From positions 928,692 through 992,691 of the forward strand of contig NC_020913.1 of the NCBI RefSeq assembly GCF_000300255.2: a stretch of DNA of 64,000 nt, read 5' to 3'. Source of the DNA: Candidatus Methanomethylophilus alvi Mx1201. Lineage in GTDB: Archaea > Thermoplasmatota > Thermoplasmata > Methanomassiliicoccales > Methanomethylophilaceae. Shown here piece by piece: positions 1 through 8,429 of the stretch (its first letter is position 1; the number at the start of each line of letters is the position of its first letter). The notes under the pieces are model-generated. The model ran no database searches, had not been told where the DNA came from, and was given only the letters and a program-made list of their open reading frames with translations. Made by a program: the position numbers and the translations under genes.

Positions 1-519
1 GTCATCGTCGAGGAACCGGTGGAGAAGGAGAAGTGCGGATACGACCACTTCCACGACAACAAGGTCTTCGGAGGCCTGGTGGACGGATACATAGCATACG
101 GCGGCAAGAGACAGGCCATACTCGAGATCAAGACATCCCACGACAAGGAGAGATGGCTGGACGAGGAAGGGAACGTCACCATCGTCCCCCAGACGTACAT
201 GATGCAGGCAGGGCTGTATGCGGAACTTTCAGGATTGGACAAGATCGTCTTCGCCGTGGGATTCCTGGAGGATGCCGACTACGACCGCCCCAACTTCTGG
301 GTACCTACACCTGAGAACACCGTCCTCATAACCGTAGACAGGCCCGACATGTCGGGACCGATGACGGATGCCGAGAAATGGTATCACGAATACATCGATG
401 CGGGAGAGACCCCGGCATGGACCGATAAGGACGCCGACCTCGTCAAATGGCTCAAGTCCTACGACCCCAACGCCAAAAAGAAGAACGGGCCGTCGAAGAA
501 CGGCAGAAGAAGGTTCTGA
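1..519 (+). CDS. PD-(D/E)XK (YqaJ/Cas4-like) nuclease domain protein, 5' truncated
   Basis: The frame is open from the first base, so the N-terminus lies outside the window; the GTG at 19 is only an internal codon. The visible part has the core of a PD-(D/E)XK nuclease: a GGLVDGY segment supplying the metal-binding Asp, then about 20 residues later ILEIKTS, which is the E-x-K motif, followed by a Gln-Tyr helix (PQTYMMQAGLY) typical of YqaJ/RecB-like exonucleases. The tail is basic (KKKNGPSKNGRRRF). Such domains trim DNA ends in recombination or belong to prophages; neither role can be chosen because the upstream neighbour is not visible. It converges with ramA across a hairpin terminator. Confidence 0.7.
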   Translation, partial: VIVEEPVEKEKCGYDHFHDNKVFGGLVDGYIAYGGKRQAILEIKTSHDKERWLDEEGNVTIVPQTYMMQAGLYAELSGLDKIVFAVGFLEDADYDRPNFWVPTPENTVLITVDRPDMSGPMTDAEKWYHEYIDAGETPAWTDKDADLVKWLKSYDPNAKKKNGPSKNGRRRF

Positions 520-538
520 CCTCTCCGGATGTTAAAGG

Positions 539-558
539 GGGAGGGGTTGCCCCCTCCC
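539..558. terminator. Hairpin between convergent nuclease gene and ramA
   Basis: A perfect 8-bp GC stem (GGGAGGGG / CCCCTCCC) with a TTGC loop lies between the stop codons of the two converging genes. It can serve both strands. Confidence 0.6.
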
Positions 559-568
559 GTTACAGTTT

Positions 569-2188
569 TCAGTTGTCGACAAGCTGGAGCTTGTTGTACT
601 GGTAGACCTTGGCCGGACAGGACATCTGGCACCTGTAGCAGGCGGTTCCGAGACAGTTCTTGGTCTGTACGGTGATGACCTTGTCGTCGGAGATGGTGAG
701 CGCCTTCTCGGGACACTCCGCCTGGCACTTCTTGCATCCGGTGCAGCCATCCATCTTCCCGACGAGCTGCGTACCGATGTTGTGGATGATGGTGAGTCCC
801 TTCTCTCCGAGATCGGGGATGTCGCGGGCGACCATCCTGTGGACGTTGGCACGTCCCTTGGGCTTAGGCAGCTCCTGGATGCCGACCATGGCGTTGTTCC
901 TGTTGTACATCTCCATGGACATCCCCTCGTCCCAATAGGAAAGTTCCTGCATGTAGATCTGCTCGAACACCTTGTCGGAGGCGAACATGATGTGGTTCGC
1001 CCTTATGCCGTTGGCGATGCCCTGGAGCTCGTCAAGCAGCTCCGGCTTCCTGAGAATGTCGGTGGCCATGGCCAGGGACGTGTTTCCCCACTGGTAGATC
1101 TCGGTGGACGACGGCGGGATGAGACCTATGTCCCTCGCCTTCATGGCGTCCACATAGGTACCTGATGCCCCTGCCATGTACATGACGCGCATCTCGTCGA
1201 ACTTGATACCCGCATGTTCCAGCAAGGTGAAGTGTCCGGCCCTCATCGCCCCGATGGCCTTGGCGGCCTCGGAGATGTCCTTGGAGTCGACGTAGACCCC
1301 GTCCTGGAGATGGAGCTTGCCGTCCTCGGTGGCCAGTTTACCCTTCTTCCACAGATGGTCGTACTGGGCGACGGCGACGGCCGCGACTACACCGGTCCCG
1401 GTGATACCCTTGGCCTTTCCGTGCATAGGCCCCTCGGCGGTCTGCATTCCGAGACTGAAATCGAAAGTGTCTCCGTCCTGCGGGGTGATCGAGTCGTCGA
1501 GGACCTTGCATTTCCATGCGAAGTCGTACTCGAGGTCGCTGATGGCGCCGGGGGATGCGAGCATACCGCACCTGATGGACTGTCCTTCCATGGCAGGTCC
1601 CGCGGCGGCCGAACCGGTGTAGATGTCATCCCCTACCTTCAGAGCCATCTCGGCGTTGGTACCGTAATCGGTGACCATGCAGTTGGCCTTCTGCTCGAGG
1701 AATCCGGATTTGTACATCATCGCAAGTGCGTCTGCACCGATCTCGTGCCTGATCGCAGGAGGCACGTAGAGTTCGGTCCCGTCGGGTACGTCGAGACCGA
1801 CGTCCACTGCGGAGAACACCCCTGCATCCCTCTTCTGTTCCTTTATGCCCTTCTCCCTCTTCGCATTCTCTCCGGCGAAGGCGAGGTCGTCTACGGGGAT
1901 ACCCTGGAAAAGCGAGAGTTGGATCGGGTTACCGCAGATGCTGACCTTCTCGATCTTGTGCTTGTCGATCCCGAGGGCGTCGATAACCTTGTTCTCCGTG
2001 TCCATCAGGATCCTGTGCGCGACATCGTTCCCTACGTTTATGCAGAACGTCAGATGATCCATGACGTTGGCACCGGGCAACGGGTGGCACTCCGTGGTGA
2101 CCGTCGAGATGATCCTCCCATCGGAAAGGTCGACGGCATGTGCCCTGGACCCGCTGGTACCTATGTCTATGGCGATTCCGTAAGTCAT
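569..2188 (-). CDS. ramA: RamA-type corrinoid protein reductive activase
   Basis: 539 aa, the length expected of RamA. In this family the protein uses ATP to reduce the inactive Co(II) corrinoid of methyltransferase corrinoid proteins to Co(I). The N-terminus has an actin-like/ASKHA phosphate-binding motif (AIDIGTSGSR). The C-terminus carries two [4Fe-4S] binding sets, CTGCKKCQAECP and, about 27 residues later, CLGTACYRCQMSCP, where the second set has a CX4CX2CX3C spacing. It lies downstream of the CobW/His-rich pair but has its own promoter and a strong Shine-Dalgarno. The neighbour mtaC makes the methanol corrinoid protein its likely target, although RamA is best known from methylamine systems. 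Start is ATG at 2188. Confidence 0.9.
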   Translation of the reverse strand: MTYGIAIDIGTSGSRAHAVDLSDGRIISTVTTECHPLPGANVMDHLTFCINVGNDVAHRILMDTENKVIDALGIDKHKIEKVSICGNPIQLSLFQGIPVDDLAFAGENAKREKGIKEQKRDAGVFSAVDVGLDVPDGTELYVPPAIRHEIGADALAMMYKSGFLEQKANCMVTDYGTNAEMALKVGDDIYTGSAAAGPAMEGQSIRCGMLASPGAISDLEYDFAWKCKVLDDSITPQDGDTFDFSLGMQTAEGPMHGKAKGITGTGVVAAVAVAQYDHLWKKGKLATEDGKLHLQDGVYVDSKDISEAAKAIGAMRAGHFTLLEHAGIKFDEMRVMYMAGASGTYVDAMKARDIGLIPPSSTEIYQWGNTSLAMATDILRKPELLDELQGIANGIRANHIMFASDKVFEQIYMQELSYWDEGMSMEMYNRNNAMVGIQELPKPKGRANVHRMVARDIPDLGEKGLTIIHNIGTQLVGKMDGCTGCKKCQAECPEKALTISDDKVITVQTKNCLGTACYRCQMSCPAKVYQYNKLQLVDN

Positions 2189-2229
2189 TCTTCTTCCTCC
2201 AAGTTAAAGATTTTATTAAGTATATTTAG
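2189..2229 (-). promoter_or_regulatory. ramA promoter and ribosome binding site
   Basis: On the minus strand an A+T-rich TATA-like block (complement of 2210-2229) precedes the RBS GGAGGAAGAAGA directly before the ramA ATG. The same GGAGGAAGAAGAAT string stands before mtaC (3905-3918), suggesting matched high translation of both genes. Confidence 0.55.
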
Positions 2230-2236
2230 AAAAAGG

Positions 2237-2258
2237 GGAGGGCGGAAGGCCGCTCTCC
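2237..2258 (-). terminator. Terminator of the cobW/His-rich operon
   Basis: On the minus strand, GGAGAGCGG and CCGCCCTCC pair across a short loop with one mismatch, followed by CCTTTTTCT. It lies 26 nt after the His-rich gene and separates it from ramA. Confidence 0.6.
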
Positions 2259-2283
2259 GTTTGAATGTGATCCAAGGGATTGC

Positions 2284-3039
2284 TCAATCCTTCTTGTCCT
2301 TGCGGGAGAACCTGGAGAAGAAACCTTTCTTCTTAGGCTTCTCCTCCTCTTTCTCCTCGTGGTCGTGGCAGTGGCACTCCCCGTCTTCATGATGGTGGTG
2401 GTCGTGGCAATGACACTCCTCTTCATCGTCATCGTCATGATGGTGATGGTGGTGGCAGTGGCATTCCTCTTCATCGTCGTCATGGTGGTGGTCGTGACAG
2501 TGGCACTCCCCGTCATGGTGATGGTGGTGGTGTCCTTCCTCGTCGACCTCGCACTCGTCGTCATCGTCATCATCATGGTGGTGATGGTGGTGATGCAGGG
2601 ATTCGGGGTCGATCTTGTAGTCGAGTCCGGAGTCGTCTATGGCGTGCATCATCTCGTGGGTGAGCTCGTGCTCGTCCACATCGAGGACCGCACACATGAA
2701 ATTGAACTTCACATGATCCGCGCGGGGAAGCGTTCCATGATGCTCCACACCGTTGTCCATGTCGATGAGGTTGAGAGTGAGCCCGCTACCTTCTTCTGTA
2801 TAGACGGCGGCCTTGATGTGACCGAGAAGGCATCCGGATTCCCCCTGCACATACTTGCCGACGGCCATGAGTGCGTCGGCGAGCCTCATCTCGGCATCGC
2901 TGTTGAAGTTCTCGATGGTCCCGGTAAAACCTGCCGCACATCCGCCGGCCTCCTCGATCGAGGTGTGCTCGTGGTCATGGTCGTGACAGTGGCACTCCTC
3001 GCCGTGCTCGTGGCAGTGGCATTCCTTGTCTTCGCTCAT
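2284..3039 (-). CDS. His/Cys-rich metal-binding protein with CHCH repeats
   Basis: 251 aa. I do not recognise the central domain. Six copies of a CHCH motif are visible, two at the N-terminus (about residues 7-20) and four in the C-terminal third. The C-terminal part is built almost only of His, Asp, Glu and Cys, with runs of six or seven His, and ends in a basic tail. The middle (about residues 28-145) is an ordinary folded domain that is also His-rich near DEHELTHEMMHAI. The composition implies binding or storage of soft divalent metals. The ATG overlaps the stop of the CobW-type GTPase gene (ATGA), so the pair is translationally coupled and probably works as GTPase plus metal donor. Nickel, cobalt and zinc are all possible; context favours corrinoid cobalt or the MtaB zinc. 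Acidic and His codons make this stretch strongly repetitive. Confidence 0.8.
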   Translation of the reverse strand: MSEDKECHCHEHGEECHCHDHDHEHTSIEEAGGCAAGFTGTIENFNSDAEMRLADALMAVGKYVQGESGCLLGHIKAAVYTEEGSGLTLNLIDMDNGVEHHGTLPRADHVKFNFMCAVLDVDEHELTHEMMHAIDDSGLDYKIDPESLHHHHHHHDDDDDDECEVDEEGHHHHHHDGECHCHDHHHDDDEEECHCHHHHHHDDDDEEECHCHDHHHHEDGECHCHDHEEKEEEKPKKKGFFSRFSRKDKKD

Positions 3040-3623
3040 TGCATCATCTCGAAGACCTTGTCGAGGTTCGTACCCTCCTTCACGGATACGGGGATGACCT
3101 CCTTTCCGGGGAAGCGGCCGTTGAGCCATGCCGTGGCCTCCTCGATCTCCCCGTCCTTCGCGAGGTCGCTCTTGTTGATCAGGATGAAATCGGAACCCTG
3201 CATCTGCCTGGTGAAGAATTCCTCCTTCTTCTTGATGAGGTCCTTGAACCTCTGTATGTCTGCGATCCCGATGATGACGTCCCTGTCCTCGTCGATACAT
3301 GCGTTGTGGACCAGGTCCTTGACCTTGTGGGGCAGCGCGAGACCGGTGGGCTCGATGATTATGATGTCGGGGTCGATATCGTTGGTTATGTTCTTGAGGG
3401 CGCTCTGCAGGGTCCCTGCGAGGGAACAGCATATACATCCGGAAGGAAGCTCCACGGCATCGTATCCCTGTGCCTTGAGGGTCGCTCCGTCCACTCCGAT
3501 CTCCCCGGACTCGTTGACAAGGATCGCGACCTTCTGTTTCCTCTCGCTGAACATGGTGGCAAGCCTCATGAGCAGACTGGTCTTGCCGCTCCCGAGGAAT
3601 CCACCTAGAATGTAGACTATCAT
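3036..3623 (-). CDS. CobW/HypB-like G3E family GTPase (metal chaperone)
   Basis: 195 aa. Walker A is GGFLGSGKTS (residues 7-16); the G3E metal motif CxCC is present (Cys63, Cys65, Cys66); then IIEPTGLA and the base-recognition motif NKSD follow. It is much shorter than full CobW proteins and lacks their C-terminal domain, so only the GTPase is present; the His-rich metal domain is supplied by the overlapping downstream gene instead of being fused. G3E GTPases insert or deliver Ni, Co, Zn or Fe. The location between ramA and divergent mtaCB suggests service to the methanol methyltransferase system; this is inference. Confidence 0.85.
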   Translation of the reverse strand: MIVYILGGFLGSGKTSLLMRLATMFSERKQKVAILVNESGEIGVDGATLKAQGYDAVELPSGCICCSLAGTLQSALKNITNDIDPDIIIIEPTGLALPHKVKDLVHNACIDEDRDVIIGIADIQRFKDLIKKKEEFFTRQMQGSDFILINKSDLAKDGEIEEATAWLNGRFPGKEVIPVSVKEGTNLDKVFEMMQ

Positions 3624-3639
3624 GTATCAGTATTATGTA

Positions 3640-3918
3640 CAATACCTATTAAGCATTTTTTCTGGAAGTCCTAAATTTATGTGCCGTCATGCGGAAAAAC
3701 TGTGAAATCCCTGCATTATCCGACACATTACGCATGATTTAAACGAACATTAAATAAATGTAAATTCAATAGGTTGGATTAATATTCCATCGAATTAATA
3801 TTTAAAACCTATGCTTATTGCTATATCATTGGTTGATATGTTCGTCCAATAGCTTAAATAGAATGGAGATGTATAATCCATTGTCGGGAGTGAAATCCCG
3901 AATTGGAGGAAGAAGAAT
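3640..3918 (+). promoter_or_regulatory. mtaCB promoter and leader
   Basis: The 295-bp gap between divergent cobW-like and mtaC is A+T-rich with no ORF. It contains an inverted repeat ATAGGTT (3769-3775) / AACCTAT (3806-3812) framing two ATTAATATT copies, TATA-like TTTAAAA at 3801 and TTAAATA at 3854, a small hairpin CGGGA/TCCCG (3885-3900), and the RBS GGAGGAAGAAGA at 3905-3916. The long regulated-looking region suits a highly expressed methanogenesis operon; the exact start site is not known. Confidence 0.5.
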
Positions 3919-4701
3919 ATGATAAGCATTCAGGGAGTGGATTTTTCTAAAATCCTGACTCGCTACGACATAAAGCTCCAGAACGCTGAGACCCCCGAGG
4001 AAGCTGCAAAGAAGCTTCTGCCGGCCGACCCCGTCTTCAAGGACGTCGCCGAGAAGGTCCTGTTCATGAAGTTCAAGGATGTCGGACCCGCTGTACAGAA
4101 GGCACTCGCCTCGAAGGACCCCCTCGATGTCATCAACGAGGGACTCGTCGCCGGAATGGAGATTGTTGCAAAGCTGTACGCAGAGCACGTCTACTACCTG
4201 CCTGAGATCATGATGGCCGCCAAGACCATGGAGATCGGAATCGCTATCGCCGAGAAGCAGGTCCCCGGAGGAAGGTCCACGAAGGGAACCGTCATCATGC
4301 ACGCTGCCGAGGGAGACCCCCACGACATCGGAAAGAACATCGCCGCAGTCATGATGAGGGCAGCTGGATACACTGTCATCGACATGGGACGTGACGTGCC
4401 TGTGAAGGACGCCGTCGCCAAGTGCATCGAAGTCAAGCCTCTGTTCATGAGCGGTACCGCCCTCATGACCACCACCATGTCCGCCTTCCCCGCTGAGGCC
4501 AAACTCATGCAGGAAGCCGGCCTGAACACCCCGCTCATGGGATGCGGAGGAGCAGTCAACAGGGAGTTCGCCAACTCTTACGACCTCGGAATCTACTCGA
4601 GGAAGGCACCCCAGACCCCCATAATCGCCCAGAAGATCCTCGACGGATACGACTGGAAGAAGATCAGGGAAGAGTGGGACGACATCGTAGGAGGCAACTG
4701 A
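3919..4701 (+). CDS. mtaC: Methanol corrinoid protein MtaC
   Basis: 260 aa, full length. An N-terminal helical cap (residues 1-120) is followed by a Rossmann-like cobalamin domain with the DxHxxG motif in EGDPHDIGKN; His135 is the expected lower axial ligand to cobalt (His136 in Methanosarcina). It carries the methyl group from methanol as methyl-Co(III) between MtaB and the CoM methyltransferase, in the cytoplasm. mtaB starts 1 nt after its stop, giving the usual mtaCB order. Re-activation after oxidation is expected from the RamA-like protein encoded upstream. Confidence 0.96.
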   Translation: MISIQGVDFSKILTRYDIKLQNAETPEEAAKKLLPADPVFKDVAEKVLFMKFKDVGPAVQKALASKDPLDVINEGLVAGMEIVAKLYAEHVYYLPEIMMAAKTMEIGIAIAEKQVPGGRSTKGTVIMHAAEGDPHDIGKNIAAVMMRAAGYTVIDMGRDVPVKDAVAKCIEVKPLFMSGTALMTTTMSAFPAEAKLMQEAGLNTPLMGCGGAVNREFANSYDLGIYSRKAPQTPIIAQKILDGYDWKKIREEWDDIVGGN

Positions 4702-4702
4702 A

Positions 4703-6103
4703 ATGACATCTGTAAAATACACTGGAATGGCGTACAAGAGCGCCGACGACATGGTAATGGGAACCGCACTGCACCCCGTGTCCGAGGGATTCGGACTCAA
4801 GATTGGAGCAGGACAGGTTGTCCCCGAGATCAACTACGCACCTAGGCCCGGAACCGAGAAGGACCCCGCCAAGCTGAGGAAGGAGTACGTCGACTACATC
4901 ACCACCGACATCCTCAACAGGGCAGTCACCGCCGGATTCCCCGCAGTCCACCTCGAGACCGAGTGGGTCTCCCAGATGAACCAGGAGAAGCTCTGCGCAC
5001 CCGTTGTCGCAGGACAGAAAGAGGTCTGCGAGAAGTTCCACGAGGAGTACGGCATCGCTTGCGGTGTCAGGCAGACCATCCCCGACCAGAGGGAGCACGA
5101 CATGGGTCTCCGCCCCGGAATGGACTCCGTCCACGCATACCCCGAGAAGTTCTTCGAGTGCTGCGACTACGCATGCGAGAACGGTGCAGACAACCTTTCC
5201 GTCGAGTCCGTCGGTGGAAAAGAGTTCGCTGACTACGCCGTCACCCACGGAGACATCGTCGCCTTCCTGTTCGGAGTCGGATACCTCGGATCCATCGACA
5301 TGGACTACATCTGGAACCAGATGGTCGACATCGCAAAGAGGAACAGGACCGTCCCCGGAGGAGACACCGACTGCTCTGGAGCAAACGTCTCCATGTTCAT
5401 GGCCGGCGGAATGATGGACAACGATGTCCAGAAGACCTTCAGCGCCATCACCCGTGCCATCTCCGCAGCAAGGACCCTTGTTGCATGGGAGGCCGGAGCA
5501 CAGGGACCCGACAAGGACTGCGGATACGAGGGAATCATCTGCAAGGCCATCGCCGGAAAGCCCACCACCCAGGAAGGAAAGAACTGCCAGTGCGCTCACT
5601 GCGACCTCATGGGTAACCTGTCCGCTCAGGTCTGCGACTGCTGGTCCAACGAGTCCGTCGAGTACCACCCCGAGTTCGGTGGAACCTCCGTCCAGTGCTG
5701 GCTCGGATCCCTCGGATACGAGGTTGCTCTCATGAACACTGCAATCCAGACCCACCAGGAGAAGACCCTGAGGGACCTGTACTGCATCACCGACATGACC
5801 AGGAGCCCCGAGTCCTACATCCTCGCCTACAACAACGCCTACGAGATCGGAAAGGTCATCGCAGAGAACGGCGACAGCTACTACCTCAGGTCCAAGGCAG
5901 CCGCAGAGAAGGCCATCGAGATCATCGAGAGCGGATACAACTCCAAGACCCTCCAGCTGACCAAGAAGCAGTACGATGTCCTCGAGGACTGCAAGAAGAA
6001 GATCGTCGCCCTCCCCACCGAGGAGGACGCCTTCGTCGAGCAGTGCGTGAAGGAATTCACCGGCGTCGTACCCAACTTCAACATGAAGAACTACGGACTC
6101 TGA
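4703..6103 (+). CDS. mtaB: Methanol:corrinoid methyltransferase MtaB
   Basis: 466 aa, close to the known 461-462 aa. This zinc TIM-barrel enzyme activates methanol and methylates the Co(I) corrinoid of MtaC. The three zinc ligands of the Methanosarcina enzyme (Glu164, Cys220, Cys269) are matched with a constant offset of four by Glu168 (LSVESVGG), Cys224 (DTDCSGAN) and Cys273 (KDCGYEG). Codon choice is very uniform, as in highly expressed genes. It is cotranscribed with mtaC and ends before two strong hairpins. Confidence 0.97.
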   Translation: MTSVKYTGMAYKSADDMVMGTALHPVSEGFGLKIGAGQVVPEINYAPRPGTEKDPAKLRKEYVDYITTDILNRAVTAGFPAVHLETEWVSQMNQEKLCAPVVAGQKEVCEKFHEEYGIACGVRQTIPDQREHDMGLRPGMDSVHAYPEKFFECCDYACENGADNLSVESVGGKEFADYAVTHGDIVAFLFGVGYLGSIDMDYIWNQMVDIAKRNRTVPGGDTDCSGANVSMFMAGGMMDNDVQKTFSAITRAISAARTLVAWEAGAQGPDKDCGYEGIICKAIAGKPTTQEGKNCQCAHCDLMGNLSAQVCDCWSNESVEYHPEFGGTSVQCWLGSLGYEVALMNTAIQTHQEKTLRDLYCITDMTRSPESYILAYNNAYEIGKVIAENGDSYYLRSKAAAEKAIEIIESGYNSKTLQLTKKQYDVLEDCKKKIVALPTEEDAFVEQCVKEFTGVVPNFNMKNYGL

Positions 6104-6135
6104 GTCCTAGAACCTCCTTTGACAAACCACTTCCC

Positions 6136-6208
6136 TTCGGGGCGACCGGCCCCGAAGCTCTCTCCTCATAATCCGCCCGGAAAGCAAAGCTGCTTCGTCT
6201 TTCCGGGC
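6136..6208 (+). terminator. Tandem terminator hairpins after mtaB
   Basis: Two perfect stems follow mtaB: TTCGGGGC/GCCCCGAA (6136-6156, loop GACCG) and GCCCGGAAAG/CTTTCCGGGC (6175-6208) with a second small hairpin in its loop, then a T-rich run ending TTTTATTCTA. The double structure may also stabilise the mRNA 3' end. Confidence 0.7.
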
Positions 6209-6284
6209 ACACTTCACTTTTATTCTATCAAAATCCGATCTGCGGATCGGTCAACCTGATAGTATTCTTTTATGAATTTAGTTA

Positions 6285-6353
6285 TCATTAAATTATAAAT
6301 ATCGTATCATCATAACTATAGTTAATAGCGGACCATCCGCAGAAGCGATAGAT
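6285..6353 (+). promoter_or_regulatory. Promoter and palindrome before the transsulfuration genes
   Basis: A TATA-like AAATTATAAAT at about 6290-6300 is followed by a perfect 12-bp palindrome TAACTATAGTTA (6313-6324), at the place where transcription should start. This is a candidate repressor operator for the sulfur genes. Confidence 0.45.
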
Positions 6354-7517
6354 ATGAAGACAGACACCCAGCTGATCCACGGCCATGGCGGGGAAGACCC
6401 CCGCACAGGGGCCGTCAACGTCCCGATATATCAGACATCCACCTTCAGACAGCCCGAACTCGGACACTGCCTCGGATACGAGTACTCGAGGACAGGCAAC
6501 CCGACCAGGGAGGCGGTGGAGAAGGAAATCGCCGTCCTCGAAGGAGGTGTAGCGGGATTCGCATTCGGTTCCGGAATGGCCGCCATAACGGCGGTCCTGA
6601 GCCTTTTCAAGAGCGGGGACAGGATAGTCATCGGCAGCAATGTCTACGGAGGCACATTCCGTGTCCTGGACAAGGTGTTCAACAACTTCGGGATAACGTA
6701 CACCATCGCAGACACCTTGGATCTGGACTCCTTCGAGAAAGCGATCGCCGATGATGTGGTAGCGGTTCTCGTGGAAAGCCCCGCCAACCCCCTGATGTTC
6801 GTGACCGACCTGAAGGCCGTGTCGGAAATAGCCAGAAGGCACGGGATATTGACCATCGTGGACAACACCTTCATGACCCCGTACCTGCAGAAGCCTCTGG
6901 AACTCGGGGCGGACATCATCGTCCATAGCGCCACCAAATATCTCGGCGGACACAGCGACCTCGTGGCCGGACTGGTCGTCGTCAATGACGAAAAACTCGC
7001 AGAACGCATCGCATTCCTGCAGAATGCCACCGGAGGGGTGCTAGGACCGTTCGACTCGTTCCTTCTCCTCAGAGGTATAAAGACGCTCGGGGTCAGGATG
7101 GACCGTCACTGCTCCAACGCCCAATACATAGCGGAATATCTGCAGAAGAGCCCGGCCGTATCGAAAGTATACTACCCCGGATTGGAGAGCGACTCCGGAT
7201 ATGAGGTCAACAGCCGTCAGGCCCGTGCCGGAGGAGGAATGATCTCGTTCGAACTCGCGGAAGGATACGACCACAGGAAATTCCTCTCTTCCACGAAGAT
7301 CATCGCATTGGCGGAGAGTCTGGGAGGGGTCGAATCGCTCGTGTGCCACCCTGCAAGCATGACCCATGCGTCCATACCCAAGGACATCAGGGAGAAAGTG
7401 GGCATAACAGACGGTCTCATCAGACTGTCGGTGGGGATAGAAGACAAGGACGATCTGGTCGAGGACATCGAGCAGGCATTGGAAGCTTCGAAGAGTGATC
7501 GAATTGAGATATCTTGA
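6354..7517 (+). CDS. Cystathionine gamma-lyase/synthase family PLP enzyme
   Basis: 387 aa, the normal length of Cys/Met-metabolism PLP enzymes (fold type I). The PLP lysine is Lys195 in SATKYLGGHSD, with the substrate-binding YEYSRTGNPT near the N-terminus and NVYGGTFRV in the middle. Family members cleave cystathionine to cysteine, or make it from activated homoserine; the adjacent cystathionine beta-synthase-like gene favours the gamma-lyase (MccB) direction of reverse transsulfuration. Its 3' end overlaps the next gene by 23 nt, so the two are cotranscribed. Confidence 0.85.
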   Translation: MKTDTQLIHGHGGEDPRTGAVNVPIYQTSTFRQPELGHCLGYEYSRTGNPTREAVEKEIAVLEGGVAGFAFGSGMAAITAVLSLFKSGDRIVIGSNVYGGTFRVLDKVFNNFGITYTIADTLDLDSFEKAIADDVVAVLVESPANPLMFVTDLKAVSEIARRHGILTIVDNTFMTPYLQKPLELGADIIVHSATKYLGGHSDLVAGLVVVNDEKLAERIAFLQNATGGVLGPFDSFLLLRGIKTLGVRMDRHCSNAQYIAEYLQKSPAVSKVYYPGLESDSGYEVNSRQARAGGGMISFELAEGYDHRKFLSSTKIIALAESLGGVESLVCHPASMTHASIPKDIREKVGITDGLIRLSVGIEDKDDLVEDIEQALEASKSDRIEIS

Positions 7518-8424
7518 CAATATACACGATTCCATCGGCAACACCCCTCTGCTGAAGATCAACCACATGGGTGTGGGGAACAACAACAATCTGTTCGCCA
7601 AAATGGAACTTGCCAATCCCGGCGGATCCGTCAAAGACCGTGTGGGGATGTACATGATCGCCGATGCGGAAAGGAGGGGCGTCCTGAAGCCCGGATACAC
7701 CATAGTCGAGGCCACCGCAGGGAATACCGGCATAGGTATCGCCATGGCGGCCCTCAACAAGGGCTACAACGTAACGTTCTACGTCCCCACCAAATTCTCC
7801 CAGGAGAAACTGGCCGTGATGCGCGCACTGGGAGCCAACATCATCCACACCCCTAGGGAAGAAGGCATGCTCGGAGCCGAGAGAAGGGCGAAGGAGGCCA
7901 TAGAGAATGATCCGCACATGGTAGGCATGATGCAGTTCAGGAATCCTGCCAATCCCCAGGCCCATTACGAGACCACCGGTCCGGAGATCTACCGTGACCT
8001 GGACGGACGCATAGACTATTTCGTAGCAGGTGCGGGTTCCGGAGGGACCTTCAGCGGAATAGTGAAGTATCTCAAGGAAAGGAATCCGAAGATAAAGGGG
8101 ATCCTCGCCGACCCCATAGGCTCCACCATAGGCGGAGGCGAACACGGGGACTACGACATCGAGGGGATAGGCAACGACTTCGTGGCCAGTACGATGGACA
8201 TATCGCTGGTGGATAAGGTCATCAAGGTATCCGACAAGGATGCCATGGCCACTTGCAGGGAACTTGCGAAAAAGGAGGGGGTCCTGGCCGGATCGTCGTC
8301 CGGGGCCGCACTCTGGGCATCCCTGCAGCTGTCCGAAGAGGTCGAAGGCGCCAACATAGTGACCATATTCCCGGACAGAGGGGACCGCTACTTCTCCAAG
8401 GGACTGTGGGGAGACATGGAGTGA
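7495..8424 (+). CDS. Cysteine synthase / cystathionine beta-synthase family protein
   Basis: 309 aa, fold type II PLP enzyme without a C-terminal CBS domain. The PLP lysine is Lys47 in PGGSVKDR; the pyridoxal phosphate is held by the later Gly-rich GAGSGGTFSG loop, and ATAGNTG is the substrate loop. It makes cysteine from O-acetylserine or O-phosphoserine, or cystathionine from serine-type substrates plus homocysteine. Flanking gamma-lyase family genes favour the MccA role. The start is a GTG inside the preceding gene, giving a 23-nt overlap; no better in-frame start exists before the conserved SIGNTPLL. Confidence 0.85.
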   Translation: MIELRYLDNIHDSIGNTPLLKINHMGVGNNNNLFAKMELANPGGSVKDRVGMYMIADAERRGVLKPGYTIVEATAGNTGIGIAMAALNKGYNVTFYVPTKFSQEKLAVMRALGANIIHTPREEGMLGAERRAKEAIENDPHMVGMMQFRNPANPQAHYETTGPEIYRDLDGRIDYFVAGAGSGGTFSGIVKYLKERNPKIKGILADPIGSTIGGGEHGDYDIEGIGNDFVASTMDISLVDKVIKVSDKDAMATCRELAKKEGVLAGSSSGAALWASLQLSEEVEGANIVTIFPDRGDRYFSKGLWGDME

Positions 8425-8429
8425 CCCCC

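Noticed and set aside
2350..2610. Tandem DNA repeat or CRISPR-like array
   Set aside because: The repetition is coding: GAC/CAC/GAG/TGC codons of the His/Asp/Cys-rich protein. No repeat-spacer pattern occurs anywhere in the window.
2359..3615. Plus-strand open frame over the His-rich and CobW-like genes
   Set aside because: The Val/Met-rich product is the complement of the His/Asp repeats; the minus-strand genes have motifs and an ATGA junction.
4664..5755. Long antisense open frame over mtaB
   Set aside because: mtaB has all three zinc ligands and full length; the antisense product is low-complexity and matches nothing.
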